A stretch of 64,000 nucleotides of DNA from Pedobacter sp. PACM 27299 (GCF_001412655.1 NZ_CP012996.1:3224001-3288000); one strand, 5' to 3'; shown: positions 56,178-64,000, counted from the stretch's first letter. A program made the numbers and translations. The notes: generated by a model from the letters alone, not told the origin.

Positions 56178-56917
56178 TTAAAACTTGATCAATAATTTTT
56201 CAGTTACCAGTTTATTGTTCTGATAATATTCAAAGAACCATTCAGCATTTCTTTTGAAGGCGATGCCTTGAGCACTAGCATTATTAGCGATAAAGTAATC
56301 AGGCACGGTAGTAATAAGTAGCGTCAGTACAACTTTTGGAGCAGTGTTGATCAATTGAAAACCGTTCGCAATTGGCTGTGCGTATAAAGTACCGGCAGCA
56401 GGAACGACTTCGGAGGCCGTAGCTGGAGCATAAGTAACTACAGTGCTTTGCTGAGGAACTGCTGCCATTGGCATTGGTGTCATCGGCGCAGCTGAAGCCA
56501 CATAGTTTAAGCTGTCCATGGAGCTAAAAGCATCTCTAAGCGCAAAATTATAAGAGGTTTTATATTCTTTCTCCCTGCTTTTTCCTTCCTTACTTTTAAA
56601 GAGGATATTGCCCTGGCAATCTTTTAATATGATGGTCAGGTTAGTCGTAAACATGGTTTTACGCTCTATTAAGTCCAGGTTCAATGCGCTGCATTTGTTA
56701 TTTGCAATCTCTGCCGGCAGTTCTGAATTGTCGAAATAGGCAGTAAATCCCTTTTGCTCGACAAGGAATTTAGCCAGGTCATTTAATCCATAAAGATTAT
56801 TGGTTTTTAAGAAGCTGAATTTTTCTGGAACCACTACATATTTGTAATTGTTCAGGCTTTGCTGCGCGTATCCTGAAAAGAGAAAAATAAAAAGAGTATA
56901 AAAAAGTATCTTTTCAT
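56178..56917 (-). CDS. Conserved Bacteroidota protein of unknown function, frameshifted at its start
   Basis: The intact frame runs from 56915 to 56178 and reads a full signal peptide (KILFYTLFIFLFSGYAQQ) into the conserved block NNYKYVVVPEKFSFLKTNN, but contains no ATG. The ATG at 56917 is one base out of frame. Adding a single A to the AAAA run after it (56911-56914) would join them as MKKILFYTLF. As written, only a GTG at 56834 inside the mature domain could start translation, giving 218 residues without a signal. The C-terminal half has a Pro/Ala/Met-rich linker and a second domain. Function unknown; exported protein expected. Confidence 0.72.
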
Positions 56918-56976
56918 AATGTTTTTTGTTAAAACGGTTAGTTATATGGAATCAAATATAGAAATCTGTTTGTGTT

Positions 56977-58316
56977 TTATTTAGCATTGTTCAGGTATTC
57001 TTCCATATTGCTATTTAAGCCCAGGCCAAGATCCTTTAGTTTTTTTAAATAAAATGCACGAACGTCTTTATAGAGATAATAAGGAGCGATTTTTGTACCC
57101 AGGCCTTTAATCTTTGTTTCCTTTTCATTGAGGAAAAATTTGACCAGGTAGCTGTTGTTCCAGGGATTTTTGTAAAGGAGCATTTGAATGTTTGCACTAA
57201 AAGGAATGATATTTTTTGCTTTCCAAAGCTGGTCAAAAGTCTGTATGTTTTTTGTGGCAGTGGAAGCACCCTCTAAATTCAGAATGGCTGCAAAAGGAGC
57301 AATGGTTTCTGCATGGGCAAAACGGAGCACCGCGCTGTATGGTTTGGATTGGATAAAGGCATCTGTGGTACGGATGAAATCGGCTAGCAAAGGGGCTGCA
57401 ATGCGCACCTGGATCCCATTTTCATCTGTTCCAGGGCCTTTTTTCAGAAAGTTATCTGCATCACTCAGCTGACACAATACAGCCAATTCCGCTGCTGTAA
57501 AAAACTGGTTTAAATTGAGGTCTTTGTCGCTGATGCCATATTTCAGGACCTCCTGTTGAATGGCAGGCAGGATGCTGTAAAAACCATACAAGTCATCTGC
57601 AAAACGAATTTTCTCTTTGGCATTGATGCGTTTTGCATAGTCTGCCTGGAAAAAAGTATTGAAAATACGCGCAGAGATGGCCTCCTGTTTAAGGTTTTTT
57701 GCCAGTTGATCATAACTGGAATGCCATGGACCTAAAGCTTTAAAGGATAAATAGGGTTTGGATAAATCAAAAAACCTAAGGTTTACATCATCTTTCTCAT
57801 TCCATTTGATGCTGGCCATTTTCCCTCTTGATGCTGTTGAAACACCTTCTAAAAAGGCCATCGCACTTTGTTTTGTACGCTCTTTGCTCGTAGTATTAAT
57901 TAATATGAGCTGGTTTGGGGCAAAAAAAGCGGGCTCCACACGATAGGCGCGGATGGCAATTCCCCTGAGTTCCTCCTTTCCGATTTCAGAAATAGATTCC
58001 AGGTTTTTAAGTTCTACTTTTTGCAGATGCACTAGTGCTGCTTTTAGTTGCTTTCCGCGTTGATTTAAAGCTTTAGCACTATCCGCTTTAAAGATGAACA
58101 TCCAGGCAGTTGATTTGCCACATCTTTGGTCAGGTTTCTTGCGCCATGGCGGCCAAGATGATTCAAAAATACAGGTTGATAATCCGTCGGAACTTTGGCG
58201 TATTTTTCATGAAGCGGCTTGTAAAGCGTTTTTGAACCCAGATATTGCTGCGATTGCGCAGGAGCATAGTTCAGCAGCTGAGCAGCAACCAGGATAAAGG
58301 GAAGTAGATGTTTCAT
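56977..58316 (-). pseudogene. MINPP-type histidine phosphatase (phytase), frameshifted
   Basis: Two overlapping frames together make about 446 residues, the normal size of bacterial multiple inositol polyphosphate phosphatases. The first (58316 to about 58110) has a signal peptide and the catalytic RHG motif at residues 56-58 (NHLGRHGARNLTKD). The second (from about 58109 to 56977) carries the proton-donor motif HAE (FAHAETIAPF) that marks MINPP among histidine acid phosphatases. The break is at 58110-58111, where one missing A in the coding strand (AATCAACTG instead of AATCAAACTG) shifts the frame. It would release phosphate from inositol hexakisphosphate in the periplasm. May be a real inactive gene or a sequence error. 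Confidence 0.8.
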
Positions 58317-58415
58317 CTTGTTGATTTAAAAGATTGACTAAATGTAACGGATTCCTGTGATCGATAACGAATAGTTTGACCCTTATTCTTTGAGCTGCTA
58401 AAAGAAATCAGACCG

Positions 58416-58537
58416 GCAACGATTGCATAGTTTTTTATGCAAACAATCTTTCTTTTAGTTAAAAAACTAAGTACCATTGTTTTAACCAAATATATAACGC
58501 TGGAATTTTTGCAACCCAATTAGGCAATCGATTGCCT
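58416..58537. promoter_or_regulatory. Phytase/pectin divergent control region with LacI-type palindrome
   Basis: A 16-bp perfect palindrome AGGCAATCGATTGCCT is at 58522-58537, containing the same 12-bp core as the lacI/xylB operator. On the minus strand TTG (58514-58512), 17 bases and TATATTTG (58494-58487) form a consensus promoter for the phytase gene, so the palindrome lies just upstream of its -33 box. GCAACGATTGC at 58416-58426 is a one-base-short copy of the core, and TTGCATA/TATGCAA (58423-58429, 58436-58442) is a further dyad. The pectate lyase ATG is 43 bases after the palindrome; its own -7 box is not clear. Confidence 0.6.
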
Positions 58538-58579
58538 TCTCTGGTGTATAGAATTCGGCATAACTAAACCAGTTAAACG

Positions 58580-60073
58580 ATGAAAATGACGCTCTATGCT
58601 ACACTAGCAGCGACCAGCATTTTTATGGGCATGACGTCCTGTAAAAAGTCGCAGCTCCTTGGCCAGCCAATTGAAACGGCTCCAATTCCCATCCTAAACC
58701 TTCCAAAAGAAGAAAGCGCAATTGCCTTTCCCGGGGCAGAAGGTTTCGGAAAAATTACGACCGGTGGCAGAGGAGGAAAGGTCATTAAAGTGACCAATCT
58801 GAACGACGCAGGTGCAGGCAGTTTAAGAGCCGCTATAGACACCAAGGGTGCCCGGATTATTGTGTTTGAAATTTCTGGGACCATTACCCTCAATTCGGCA
58901 TTAAACTTAAGCAATGGCGATGTGTATATCGCTGGTCAGACTGCACCTGGCGATGGCATCACCATTAGGAAATACCCTTTAAATGTAAAAAGTAACAATG
59001 TCATTATCCGCTATATGCGTTTTAGAATGGGGGATGAAGCGAAAATGGAGGCGGATGCGATGGGTGGCTACGAATGGAAGAATATCATTGTAGACCATTG
59101 TTCAATGAGCTGGTCTACAGATGAATGTGTTTCCTTTTACAACAATGATAATCTGACTTTACAATGGTCTATCATTTCTGAAAGTCTGCGGGAATCTGCC
59201 CATGATAAAGGTCCGCATGGCTATGGAGGAGTATGGGGAGGTAAAAATGCTTCTTTCCACCATAATTTACTTGCGCATCATGACAGTAGAAATCCCAGAT
59301 TTGGGGAGCGTGCAGGGAGTGCTTATGCACTGACAGACCTCGTAGATTTTAGAAATAATGTGATCTATAACTGGGGCAGCAACAGCGCTTATGGCGGAGA
59401 AGCGATGAATATCAACCTCATCAACAATTATTACAAACCCGGACCAGCTACAAAAAACAGTGACCGCATATTTTCAATTGACAAGAATAAGATTGCCGGA
59501 ACAGAAGTATATGACATCTGGGGTAAGTTTTTTATTGAAGGCAATTATGTTTTTGGCCGCAGCAATCCGACCAATGACAACTGGACTTATGGAGTCTACA
59601 ATCAGTACAGCAGTGGTTATGGCACAGTATCCGCAGCAGATAAAGCAGCAATGAAACTTTCTGCAGCTTTGCCAACGGCTCAGAATGTGACCACTCATAC
59701 CGCAGAAGCTGCTTATCTAAAAGTACTGGATTATGGCGGTGCTTCTTTAAAAAGAGATGCCGTAGACCTTCGTGTTTTAGACAATGTAAAAAATGGAACC
59801 TTTACCGCGAATGGCTCCAGTGGTGCTGCTCAAAGTAAAAACGGAATTATTGACAATGCCAATGATGTAGGTGGATGGCCAACTTTAATGACGCTGAGTC
59901 CTTTGCTGGACACAGATGGCGATGGAATGCCAGATAGCTGGGAAATTGCACAGGGTCTGGATCCACTCGTAGCAAATGCCAACGGAAGAAACCTGAGTAC
60001 TGGCTATGATAATATTGAAGTATACCTGAACAGTCTTGTAAATACCATCACCCTAAATCAAGTAAAACCATGA
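58580..60073 (+). CDS. Pectate lyase family 1 lipoprotein
   Basis: 497 residues. Lipoprotein Cys21 (MGMTSCKKSQ). Right-handed beta-helix lyase features: GFGKITTGGRGGKVIKVTNL, DNAGAGSLRAAID-type start, VIIRYMRFRMGD, WKNIIVDHCSMSWSTDECV and SRNPRFGERAG. The C terminus holds a calcium-binding DTDGDGMPDSWE repeat. It cleaves polygalacturonate by beta-elimination at the cell surface. It is followed by a pectin methylesterase gene with a four-base overlap, so the pair forms a small pectin operon. Confidence 0.93.
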   Translation: MKMTLYATLAATSIFMGMTSCKKSQLLGQPIETAPIPILNLPKEESAIAFPGAEGFGKITTGGRGGKVIKVTNLNDAGAGSLRAAIDTKGARIIVFEISGTITLNSALNLSNGDVYIAGQTAPGDGITIRKYPLNVKSNNVIIRYMRFRMGDEAKMEADAMGGYEWKNIIVDHCSMSWSTDECVSFYNNDNLTLQWSIISESLRESAHDKGPHGYGGVWGGKNASFHHNLLAHHDSRNPRFGERAGSAYALTDLVDFRNNVIYNWGSNSAYGGEAMNINLINNYYKPGPATKNSDRIFSIDKNKIAGTEVYDIWGKFFIEGNYVFGRSNPTNDNWTYGVYNQYSSGYGTVSAADKAAMKLSAALPTAQNVTTHTAEAAYLKVLDYGGASLKRDAVDLRVLDNVKNGTFTANGSSGAAQSKNGIIDNANDVGGWPTLMTLSPLLDTDGDGMPDSWEIAQGLDPLVANANGRNLSTGYDNIEVYLNSLVNTITLNQVKP

Positions 60074-61083
60074 TCAAATCTCATAAAATCGCCCTATTGA
60101 TATTTACTTTCTGTTTAAGCCTGACCTCCTGTAAAAAAGGTCATGACGAAACGATAGAAGATACGACACCATTTACCGAAGAAACTGTCCAGGTTAAACC
60201 TGATAAAATAGTTGCCAAGGATGGCACCGGTGATTATACCACTGTGCAGGCAGCAGTGGATGCAGCACCCGTAAATGCTACAAAACCTTATGTTATTGCC
60301 ATTAAAAATGGGATTTATAAAGAAGTGATTACCGTGCCGAAACTAAAGAATTTCCTGCATTTTCAGGGGGAAGATATAGATAAAACCGTACTTACTTTTG
60401 ATAACTATGCGAAAAGACTGGATGGAAATGGAGTCGAGTTTGGCACCTCCGGTTCTGCTTCGGTTTTTATCAAAGCCACTAACTTTAAAGCGAGCAACCT
60501 GACCATTCAGAATACTGCTGGAATTGATGCCGGACAAGCATTGGCCATTAATATTGGCGGCGATCTTGCTGCTTTTAGTCGGTGTAAATTTCTGGGCTTT
60601 CAGGATACTTATTATGCGGCTGATCAAACCACACAGTATCTTAAAGACTGTTATATCGCCGGAACAGTAGATTACATGTTTGGTGGTTCCACCGCCTTAT
60701 TTGACAATTGTACGATTCATAGTCTGCGGGATGGTTATGTGACAGCTGCCTCTACGCCTGCAGGTAAAAAGTATGGCTATGTGTACCTAAATTGCAAGCT
60801 AACTGGTGTTTCCGGTACAGCAACGGTTTATTTGGGGCGACCATGGCGTCCAAATGCGAATGTCGTATTTGTGAATTGTACGATGGCCGCGCACATCCGC
60901 CCGGAAGGATGGAACAACTGGGGGAATACAGCCAATGAAGCGACTGCCTTTTACGCAGAATACAAGAGCACCGGCCCTGGATATCAGGCAGGAAAAAGAG
61001 TCGCTTGGTCTAAGCAATTGACCGACACTGAACTGAAAGAATATACTGTGGAGAAGATATTGGGTACCTGGAAACCATTCTAG
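60070..61083 (+). CDS. Pectinesterase (CE8) lipoprotein
   Basis: 337 residues. Lipoprotein Cys21 (LSLTSCKKGHD). Beta-helix CE8 motifs: GTGDYTTVQAAVDAAP, the GFQDTYYA loop, catalytic Asp in GTVDYMFGGSTALFDN and the Arg/Trp motif YLGRPWRPNA. It removes methyl esters from homogalacturonan, making substrate for the lyase encoded just before (ATGA overlap). Ends with a terminator. Confidence 0.95.
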   Translation: MIKSHKIALLIFTFCLSLTSCKKGHDETIEDTTPFTEETVQVKPDKIVAKDGTGDYTTVQAAVDAAPVNATKPYVIAIKNGIYKEVITVPKLKNFLHFQGEDIDKTVLTFDNYAKRLDGNGVEFGTSGSASVFIKATNFKASNLTIQNTAGIDAGQALAINIGGDLAAFSRCKFLGFQDTYYAADQTTQYLKDCYIAGTVDYMFGGSTALFDNCTIHSLRDGYVTAASTPAGKKYGYVYLNCKLTGVSGTATVYLGRPWRPNANVVFVNCTMAAHIRPEGWNNWGNTANEATAFYAEYKSTGPGYQAGKRVAWSKQLTDTELKEYTVEKILGTWKPF

Positions 61084-61086
61084 TAA

Positions 61087-61135
61087 AATCCCGAATAATT
61101 CTTTGGTCAAGGAATTATTCGGGATTGTTTGTTTT
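61087..61135 (+). terminator. Terminator of the pectin operon
   Basis: A perfect 15-bp stem pairs 61087-61101 with 61112-61126, ten-base loop, followed by TTTGTTTT. It begins four bases past the pectinesterase stop. Confidence 0.9.
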
Positions 61136-61187
61136 ATGTCGTTTATTCCAATTTATGAACAAAATTCTGAAAATAGTGTTTTCCTTT

Positions 61188-61266
61188 GGCAGGTGCTGGC
61201 AGGTGCTGGCAGGTGCTGGCAGGTGCTGGCAGGTGCTGGCAGGTGCTGGCAGGTGCTGGCAGGTGC
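61188..61266. repeat. 10-bp tandem repeat, 7.9 exact copies
   Basis: The unit AGGTGCTGGC is repeated without a single change: seven full copies (61191-61260), a 3-base partial copy before and a 6-base partial copy after. It ends 32 bases before the ATG of the aldo/keto reductase. The unit length is close to one DNA helical turn and is not a multiple of three. It is not CRISPR: there are no spacers. See findings for the phase-variation idea. Confidence 0.98.
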
Positions 61267-61298
61267 AATACACATTAATCATATTTAGCAGAAAAGAA

Positions 61299-62336
61299 AT
61301 GGAATATAGAAAATTAGGCGCATCAGGATTACAAGTTCCTGTGCTCAGTTTTGGTACTGCCACTTTTGGCGGCAGTGGTGATTTTTTTAAAGCCTGGGGC
61401 AGCACTCAAGGGGCAGAAGCGAGCAGATTGGTAGACATTTGCCTGGATGCAGGGGTCAATTTATTTGATACCGCAGACATTTATTCTGATGGTCTTGCGG
61501 AAGAAGTATTAGGTGAGGCAATCGCAGGTAAAAGAGATCGGTTGATGATCTCTACTAAAGCGACATTCCCTTTCGGTGAAGCGCCCAATAACCAGGGTTC
61601 TTCTCGTTTTCATTTATTGAAACAAGTGGAAGGGAGTTTGAAAAGATTAAAAACTGATTATATCGACATTTACCACATGCACGGTTTTGACGGAAATACG
61701 CCGGTAGAAGAAACTTTACGTACGCTGGACGACCTGATTCAGAGTGGTAAGATTCGTTATATTGCCGCTTCTAATTTCTCTGGATGGCATCTCATGAAAT
61801 CACTTGGAATTTCCGATAGGGCACACTGGAATCGTTATATCGCACATCAGGTCTATTATTCACTGGCCAACAGAGAGTACGAATGGGAGCTGATGCCTTT
61901 AGGATTGGATCAGAATGTTGGTGCAATGATCTGGTCGCCACTGGCTGCAGGCCGATTAGGAGGTAAGTATGGCAGAAATAAGCCCTTGCCTAAAACCGGG
62001 CGCATCGCAGAAGGCGGCAGTCCGGTACCAGAAGCGGTAGTCAATGAGGAAGTGTTTTATAACACATTAGATGCGTTGGACGAGGTAGCAGCAGAAACCG
62101 GTAAATCTGTTGCACAGGTTTCTTTAAACTGGCTTTTACAGCGACCAACAGTGTCCAGCATTATTGTAGGTGCCAGAAATGAAGAGCAGCTGATCCAGAA
62201 TCTGGAAGCCGTAGGCTGGAACTTAAGCACTGAACAAATTAAAAAATTAGATCAGGCCAGTGAAGTACCTACCATTTATCCATACTGGCACCAGCGTCAG
62301 AATTTAAGCTTAAATCCAATACCGAAATTTCATTAA
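61299..62336 (+). CDS. Aldo/keto reductase
   Basis: 345 residues from the ATG at 61299. Catalytic tetrad Asp57, Tyr62, Lys87 and His128 (FDTADIYSDG, MISTKATF, YHMHGFD) on a TIM barrel; C-terminal NADP-binding part SSIIVGARNEEQL. It reduces aldehydes or ketones with NADPH; substrate unknown. The reading frame is open far upstream: an ATG at 61155 reads in frame through the whole tandem repeat and would add 48 residues (MNKILKIVFSFGRCWQVLAG and so on). The short form fits the family. Confidence 0.93.
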   Translation: MEYRKLGASGLQVPVLSFGTATFGGSGDFFKAWGSTQGAEASRLVDICLDAGVNLFDTADIYSDGLAEEVLGEAIAGKRDRLMISTKATFPFGEAPNNQGSSRFHLLKQVEGSLKRLKTDYIDIYHMHGFDGNTPVEETLRTLDDLIQSGKIRYIAASNFSGWHLMKSLGISDRAHWNRYIAHQVYYSLANREYEWELMPLGLDQNVGAMIWSPLAAGRLGGKYGRNKPLPKTGRIAEGGSPVPEAVVNEEVFYNTLDALDEVAAETGKSVAQVSLNWLLQRPTVSSIIVGARNEEQLIQNLEAVGWNLSTEQIKKLDQASEVPTIYPYWHQRQNLSLNPIPKFH

Positions 62337-62390
62337 GATATCGGGATTATATTAAGATATACAGGGTTTTATTGAGATATACTGGAGCTT
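62332..62390. repeat. Imperfect triple repeat of about 20 bases
   Basis: ATTAAGATAT-type units begin at 62332, 62351 and 62371 (ATTAAGATATCGGG, ATTAAGATATACAGGG, ATTGAGATATACTGG), periods 19 and 20. The first overlaps the stop codon of the aldo/keto reductase gene. Role unknown. Confidence 0.6.
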
Positions 62391-62427
62391 TTAGGGGATG
62401 CCAGCCTTGATCAAAAATCATCAAATG

Positions 62428-62473
62428 AAAAGCCCCGGATGTGCTGTAAAAACAAGTGCATCCGAGGCTTTTT
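62428..62473. terminator. Bidirectional terminator between aldo/keto reductase and hxlR genes
   Basis: AAAAGCCCCGGATG (62428-62441) pairs with CATCCGAGGCTTTT (62459-62472) with one C-A mismatch; T-runs on both strands. Confidence 0.85.
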
Positions 62474-62492
62474 CTATTGTTTATTTTCGCTG

Positions 62493-62852
62493 TTATTTCA
62501 TCATTTCTCTATGTTTTGTTCCCCATTTGCTCAATTGCGACCAAATTGGAATAAGCTCCTGTGCCACATCAGTCAATTCATAGTCTACCCTTGGCGGAAC
62601 TTCCGCATAAACCGTACGCTTGACCAATCCATCCTTTTCCAATTCCCGCAGCTGCAGGGTCAGCATACGCTCCGTCACACCTGGGATCAGTTTTCTTATT
62701 TCCCCAAACCTTAACTTTCCTTCTTCCAGCTTGCATAGGATTAACAACTTCCAGCGGCCGCCGACTTTACACACCGCATAAGTTAAATCACATCCTTCTG
62801 TGATACATTTTTCGTTCAGCATATTAGTTGAACCTTCTTTTCTTGTGGCCAT
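62493..62852 (-). CDS. HxlR-family transcriptional regulator
   Basis: 119 residues. The family signature Cys is present (CDLTYAVCKVGGRWKLLIL), followed by the winged helix LRFGEIRKLIPGVTERMLTL and the wing RTVYAEVPPRVDYELTD. HxlR proteins often sense electrophiles through that Cys. It is divergent from an alpha/beta hydrolase and MFS transporter pair, which it probably represses. Confidence 0.95.
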   Translation of the reverse strand: MATRKEGSTNMLNEKCITEGCDLTYAVCKVGGRWKLLILCKLEEGKLRFGEIRKLIPGVTERMLTLQLRELEKDGLVKRTVYAEVPPRVDYELTDVAQELIPIWSQLSKWGTKHREMMK

Positions 62853-62857
62853 TACTT

Positions 62858-62923
62858 ACAAAATTGTTAGTACCATACAAATCGTTGTATGCTGTGCAAA
62901 AGTAAAGCTAGAAAATAACTTTG
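62858..62923. promoter_or_regulatory. Divergent hxlR / hydrolase promoter region with two dyads
   Basis: ACAAAATTGT (62858-62867) and CATACAA-ATCG-TTGTATG (62874-62891) are two related dyads with ACAA/TTGT half-sites. TACTTTTG on the minus strand (62904-62897) serves hxlR and TAACTTTG on the plus strand (62916-62923) serves the hydrolase. Both dyads lie downstream of the hxlR -7 box, where bound HxlR would repress its own gene. Confidence 0.55.
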
Positions 62924-62951
62924 CTGCATAATATTAAAAACAATTTGGTGT

Positions 62952-63878
62952 ATGCAATTATCAGAACAAGTAAAAAAAGCACTCGATTATATCCAATCCA
63001 TTGAGGTACCGGCGATTGAAAATAAAATAGCCGCCGGCAGGAGTTTCTATGAAAAATTTATCCCAATGGCAGGAACGGAGGAAGCTATTTTTAAAGTAGA
63101 ACAGCGTGAAATATTAGCTTTTGATCAAAAGATAAATCTTCGCATCTATCGGCCTTCAGCTGAAGAAGAATTACCCGTAATTATTTACCTTCATGGGGGC
63201 TGGTTTAATGCAGGAAGTTTAGCAACCCACGATCGACCATTAAGAAAATTATCTAACTTATCAAGGGCCATTATTGTGGCTGTAGATTATCGGCTGGCAC
63301 CGGAATTCCCTTTTCCTACGGGATTAAATGATGGTTACAATGCCTTAGAGTGGGTTGTTGAAAATGCGAAAACATTAGGGGCTGACCTGAACCGCCTGGC
63401 TATTGCCGGCGACAGCGCCGGGGCTGCATTGGCCACAGCAATCACTGTTCGAGCTTTAAAAAACAACCTAAATAAAATCGTTTGTCAGGCATTAATCTAT
63501 CCGGTTACGGATGCTGCGCTTCAAACCCCATCCTGGCAAGAATTCAAAGATGGCCCAGTCCTCAATTATGAGGGAGCAGTAGAGGCCTGGGATTTATATT
63601 TGCCTTTAACGGAGAGAGAAAACCCTGCTGCTTCACCTTTACGTGAAACCGCGCTTTCCAGTATGCCTGCCACTTTAATCATTCTAGCGGAATATGATCC
63701 CTTGAGAGATGAAGGAGCGTTGTATGCAGAAAAACTAAAAAAATCGGGTGTTCAGGTTCAGCAATCTTTGTATAAAGGGATGGTTCATGGCTTTTTTCAG
63801 ATGGGAGGAATCATAGAGGAAGGCAATCTTGCTATTGAAGAAACTGCTCATTTTTTAACTCAAAATTTCAATAAATAA
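62952..63878 (+). CDS. Alpha/beta hydrolase (hormone-sensitive-lipase family esterase)
   Basis: 308 residues. HGGW at 81-84 forms the oxyanion hole; catalytic triad Ser155 in GDSAGAA, Asp249 in LAEYDPLRDEG and His279 in MVHGFFQM. It hydrolyses short acyl esters in the cytoplasm. Its stop codon overlaps the next gene's ATG by one base (TAATG), so the esterase and the transporter are translated together. Confidence 0.94.
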   Translation: MQLSEQVKKALDYIQSIEVPAIENKIAAGRSFYEKFIPMAGTEEAIFKVEQREILAFDQKINLRIYRPSAEEELPVIIYLHGGWFNAGSLATHDRPLRKLSNLSRAIIVAVDYRLAPEFPFPTGLNDGYNALEWVVENAKTLGADLNRLAIAGDSAGAALATAITVRALKNNLNKIVCQALIYPVTDAALQTPSWQEFKDGPVLNYEGAVEAWDLYLPLTERENPAASPLRETALSSMPATLIILAEYDPLRDEGALYAEKLKKSGVQVQQSLYKGMVHGFFQMGGIIEEGNLAIEETAHFLTQNFNK

Positions 63879-64000
63879 TGAATACTAAAAAGTTTGCCTA
63901 CATCGGTTGCCTTGGTTTTGTGGGAGTGATTACTACAGAATTTGGCGTCATCGGAATTTTGCCTCAGATCGCTTCACATTATGAAATCACCATTGATAAA
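63878..64000 (+). CDS. MFS transporter (drug:H+ antiporter-1 type), 5' part only
   Basis: 41 residues are visible before the window ends. The start of helix one, FAYIGCLGFVGVITTEFGVIG, followed by ILPQIASHYEIT, is the typical opening of DHA1/Bcr-like exporters. It is coupled to the esterase gene and probably under HxlR control, as seen in many electrophile or drug-response units. Confidence 0.8.
   Translation, partial: MNTKKFAYIGCLGFVGVITTEFGVIGILPQIASHYEITIDK

Noticed and set aside
61188..61266. Tandem repeat as a CRISPR array
   Set aside because: The units are contiguous, 10 bases long, with no spacers and no cas genes nearby.
61115..61405. 96-codon minus-strand frame through the tandem repeat
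   Set aside because: A repeat unit free of stop codons is open in several frames on both strands; the product is a simple repeat of Cys, Gln, His, Leu, Pro and Ala with no support.

Overview
The window looks like chromosomal DNA of a Bacteroidota bacterium, most likely a Pedobacter-like member of the Sphingobacteriaceae. The evidence is a SusC/SusD pair with a one-protein hybrid two-component sensor, an ECF sigma/FecR/TonB-receptor cascade, many lipoproteins with the lipobox Cys followed by Lys or Ser, promoters of the -33 TTG / -7 TAnnTTTG type, and almost no Shine-Dalgarno sequences. I see no rRNA, tRNA, CRISPR array, insertion sequence, integrase or phage gene. Assignments rest on reading the protein sequences; no database search was run.

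Layout. 1-0.8 kb: cut-off outer-membrane beta-barrel gene. 0.96-5.5 kb: xylose operon on the minus strand (Na+/sugar symporter, xylA, xylB), divergent from a LacI-type regulator. 5.7-22.9 kb: plus-strand polysaccharide utilisation locus of LacI regulator, hybrid sensor, GH31 alpha-xylosidase-type enzyme, SusC, SusD, a surface lipoprotein and a GH2 enzyme. Next to xylose catabolism this suggests use of an alpha-xylosylated, galactosylated glycan such as xyloglucan oligosaccharides. 22.9-30.4 kb: small stress and housekeeping genes (DUF4142, BamA-like barrel, Rossmann protein, DoxX, 2-hydroxyacid dehydrogenase, PadR and partner membrane protein, serine hydrolase). 30.8-35.2 kb: sigma factor, FecR anti-sigma and TonB receptor. 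35.3-46.5 kb: acyltransferase, DUF922 protease-like protein, split 5'-nucleotidase, mnmA, GH92 mannosidase, nucleoside phosphorylase, ABC-F ATPase. 46.6-53.7 kb: small His-rich secreted protein, three-gene RND efflux operon, AraC regulator. 53.8-58.3 kb: nitrilase-family hydrolase, DEAD-box helicase, a conserved unknown, and a MINPP-type phytase; the last two carry apparent one-base frameshifts. 58.6-61.1 kb: pectate lyase and pectin methylesterase. 61.2-64 kb: 10-bp tandem repeat, aldo/keto reductase, HxlR regulator divergent from an alpha/beta hydrolase and a cut-off MFS transporter.

How the parts connect. The same ATCGAT-centred palindrome sits over both -33 boxes of the lacI/xyl divergent promoter and again upstream of the pectin genes 53 kb away, which suggests one LacI-type regulon. 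The most unusual DNA is the 7.9-copy, 10-bp tandem repeat just upstream of the aldo/keto reductase, a candidate phase-variation switch. The rest of the window looks like ordinary Bacteroidota carbohydrate and housekeeping content; I found no clearly new defence or mobile system.
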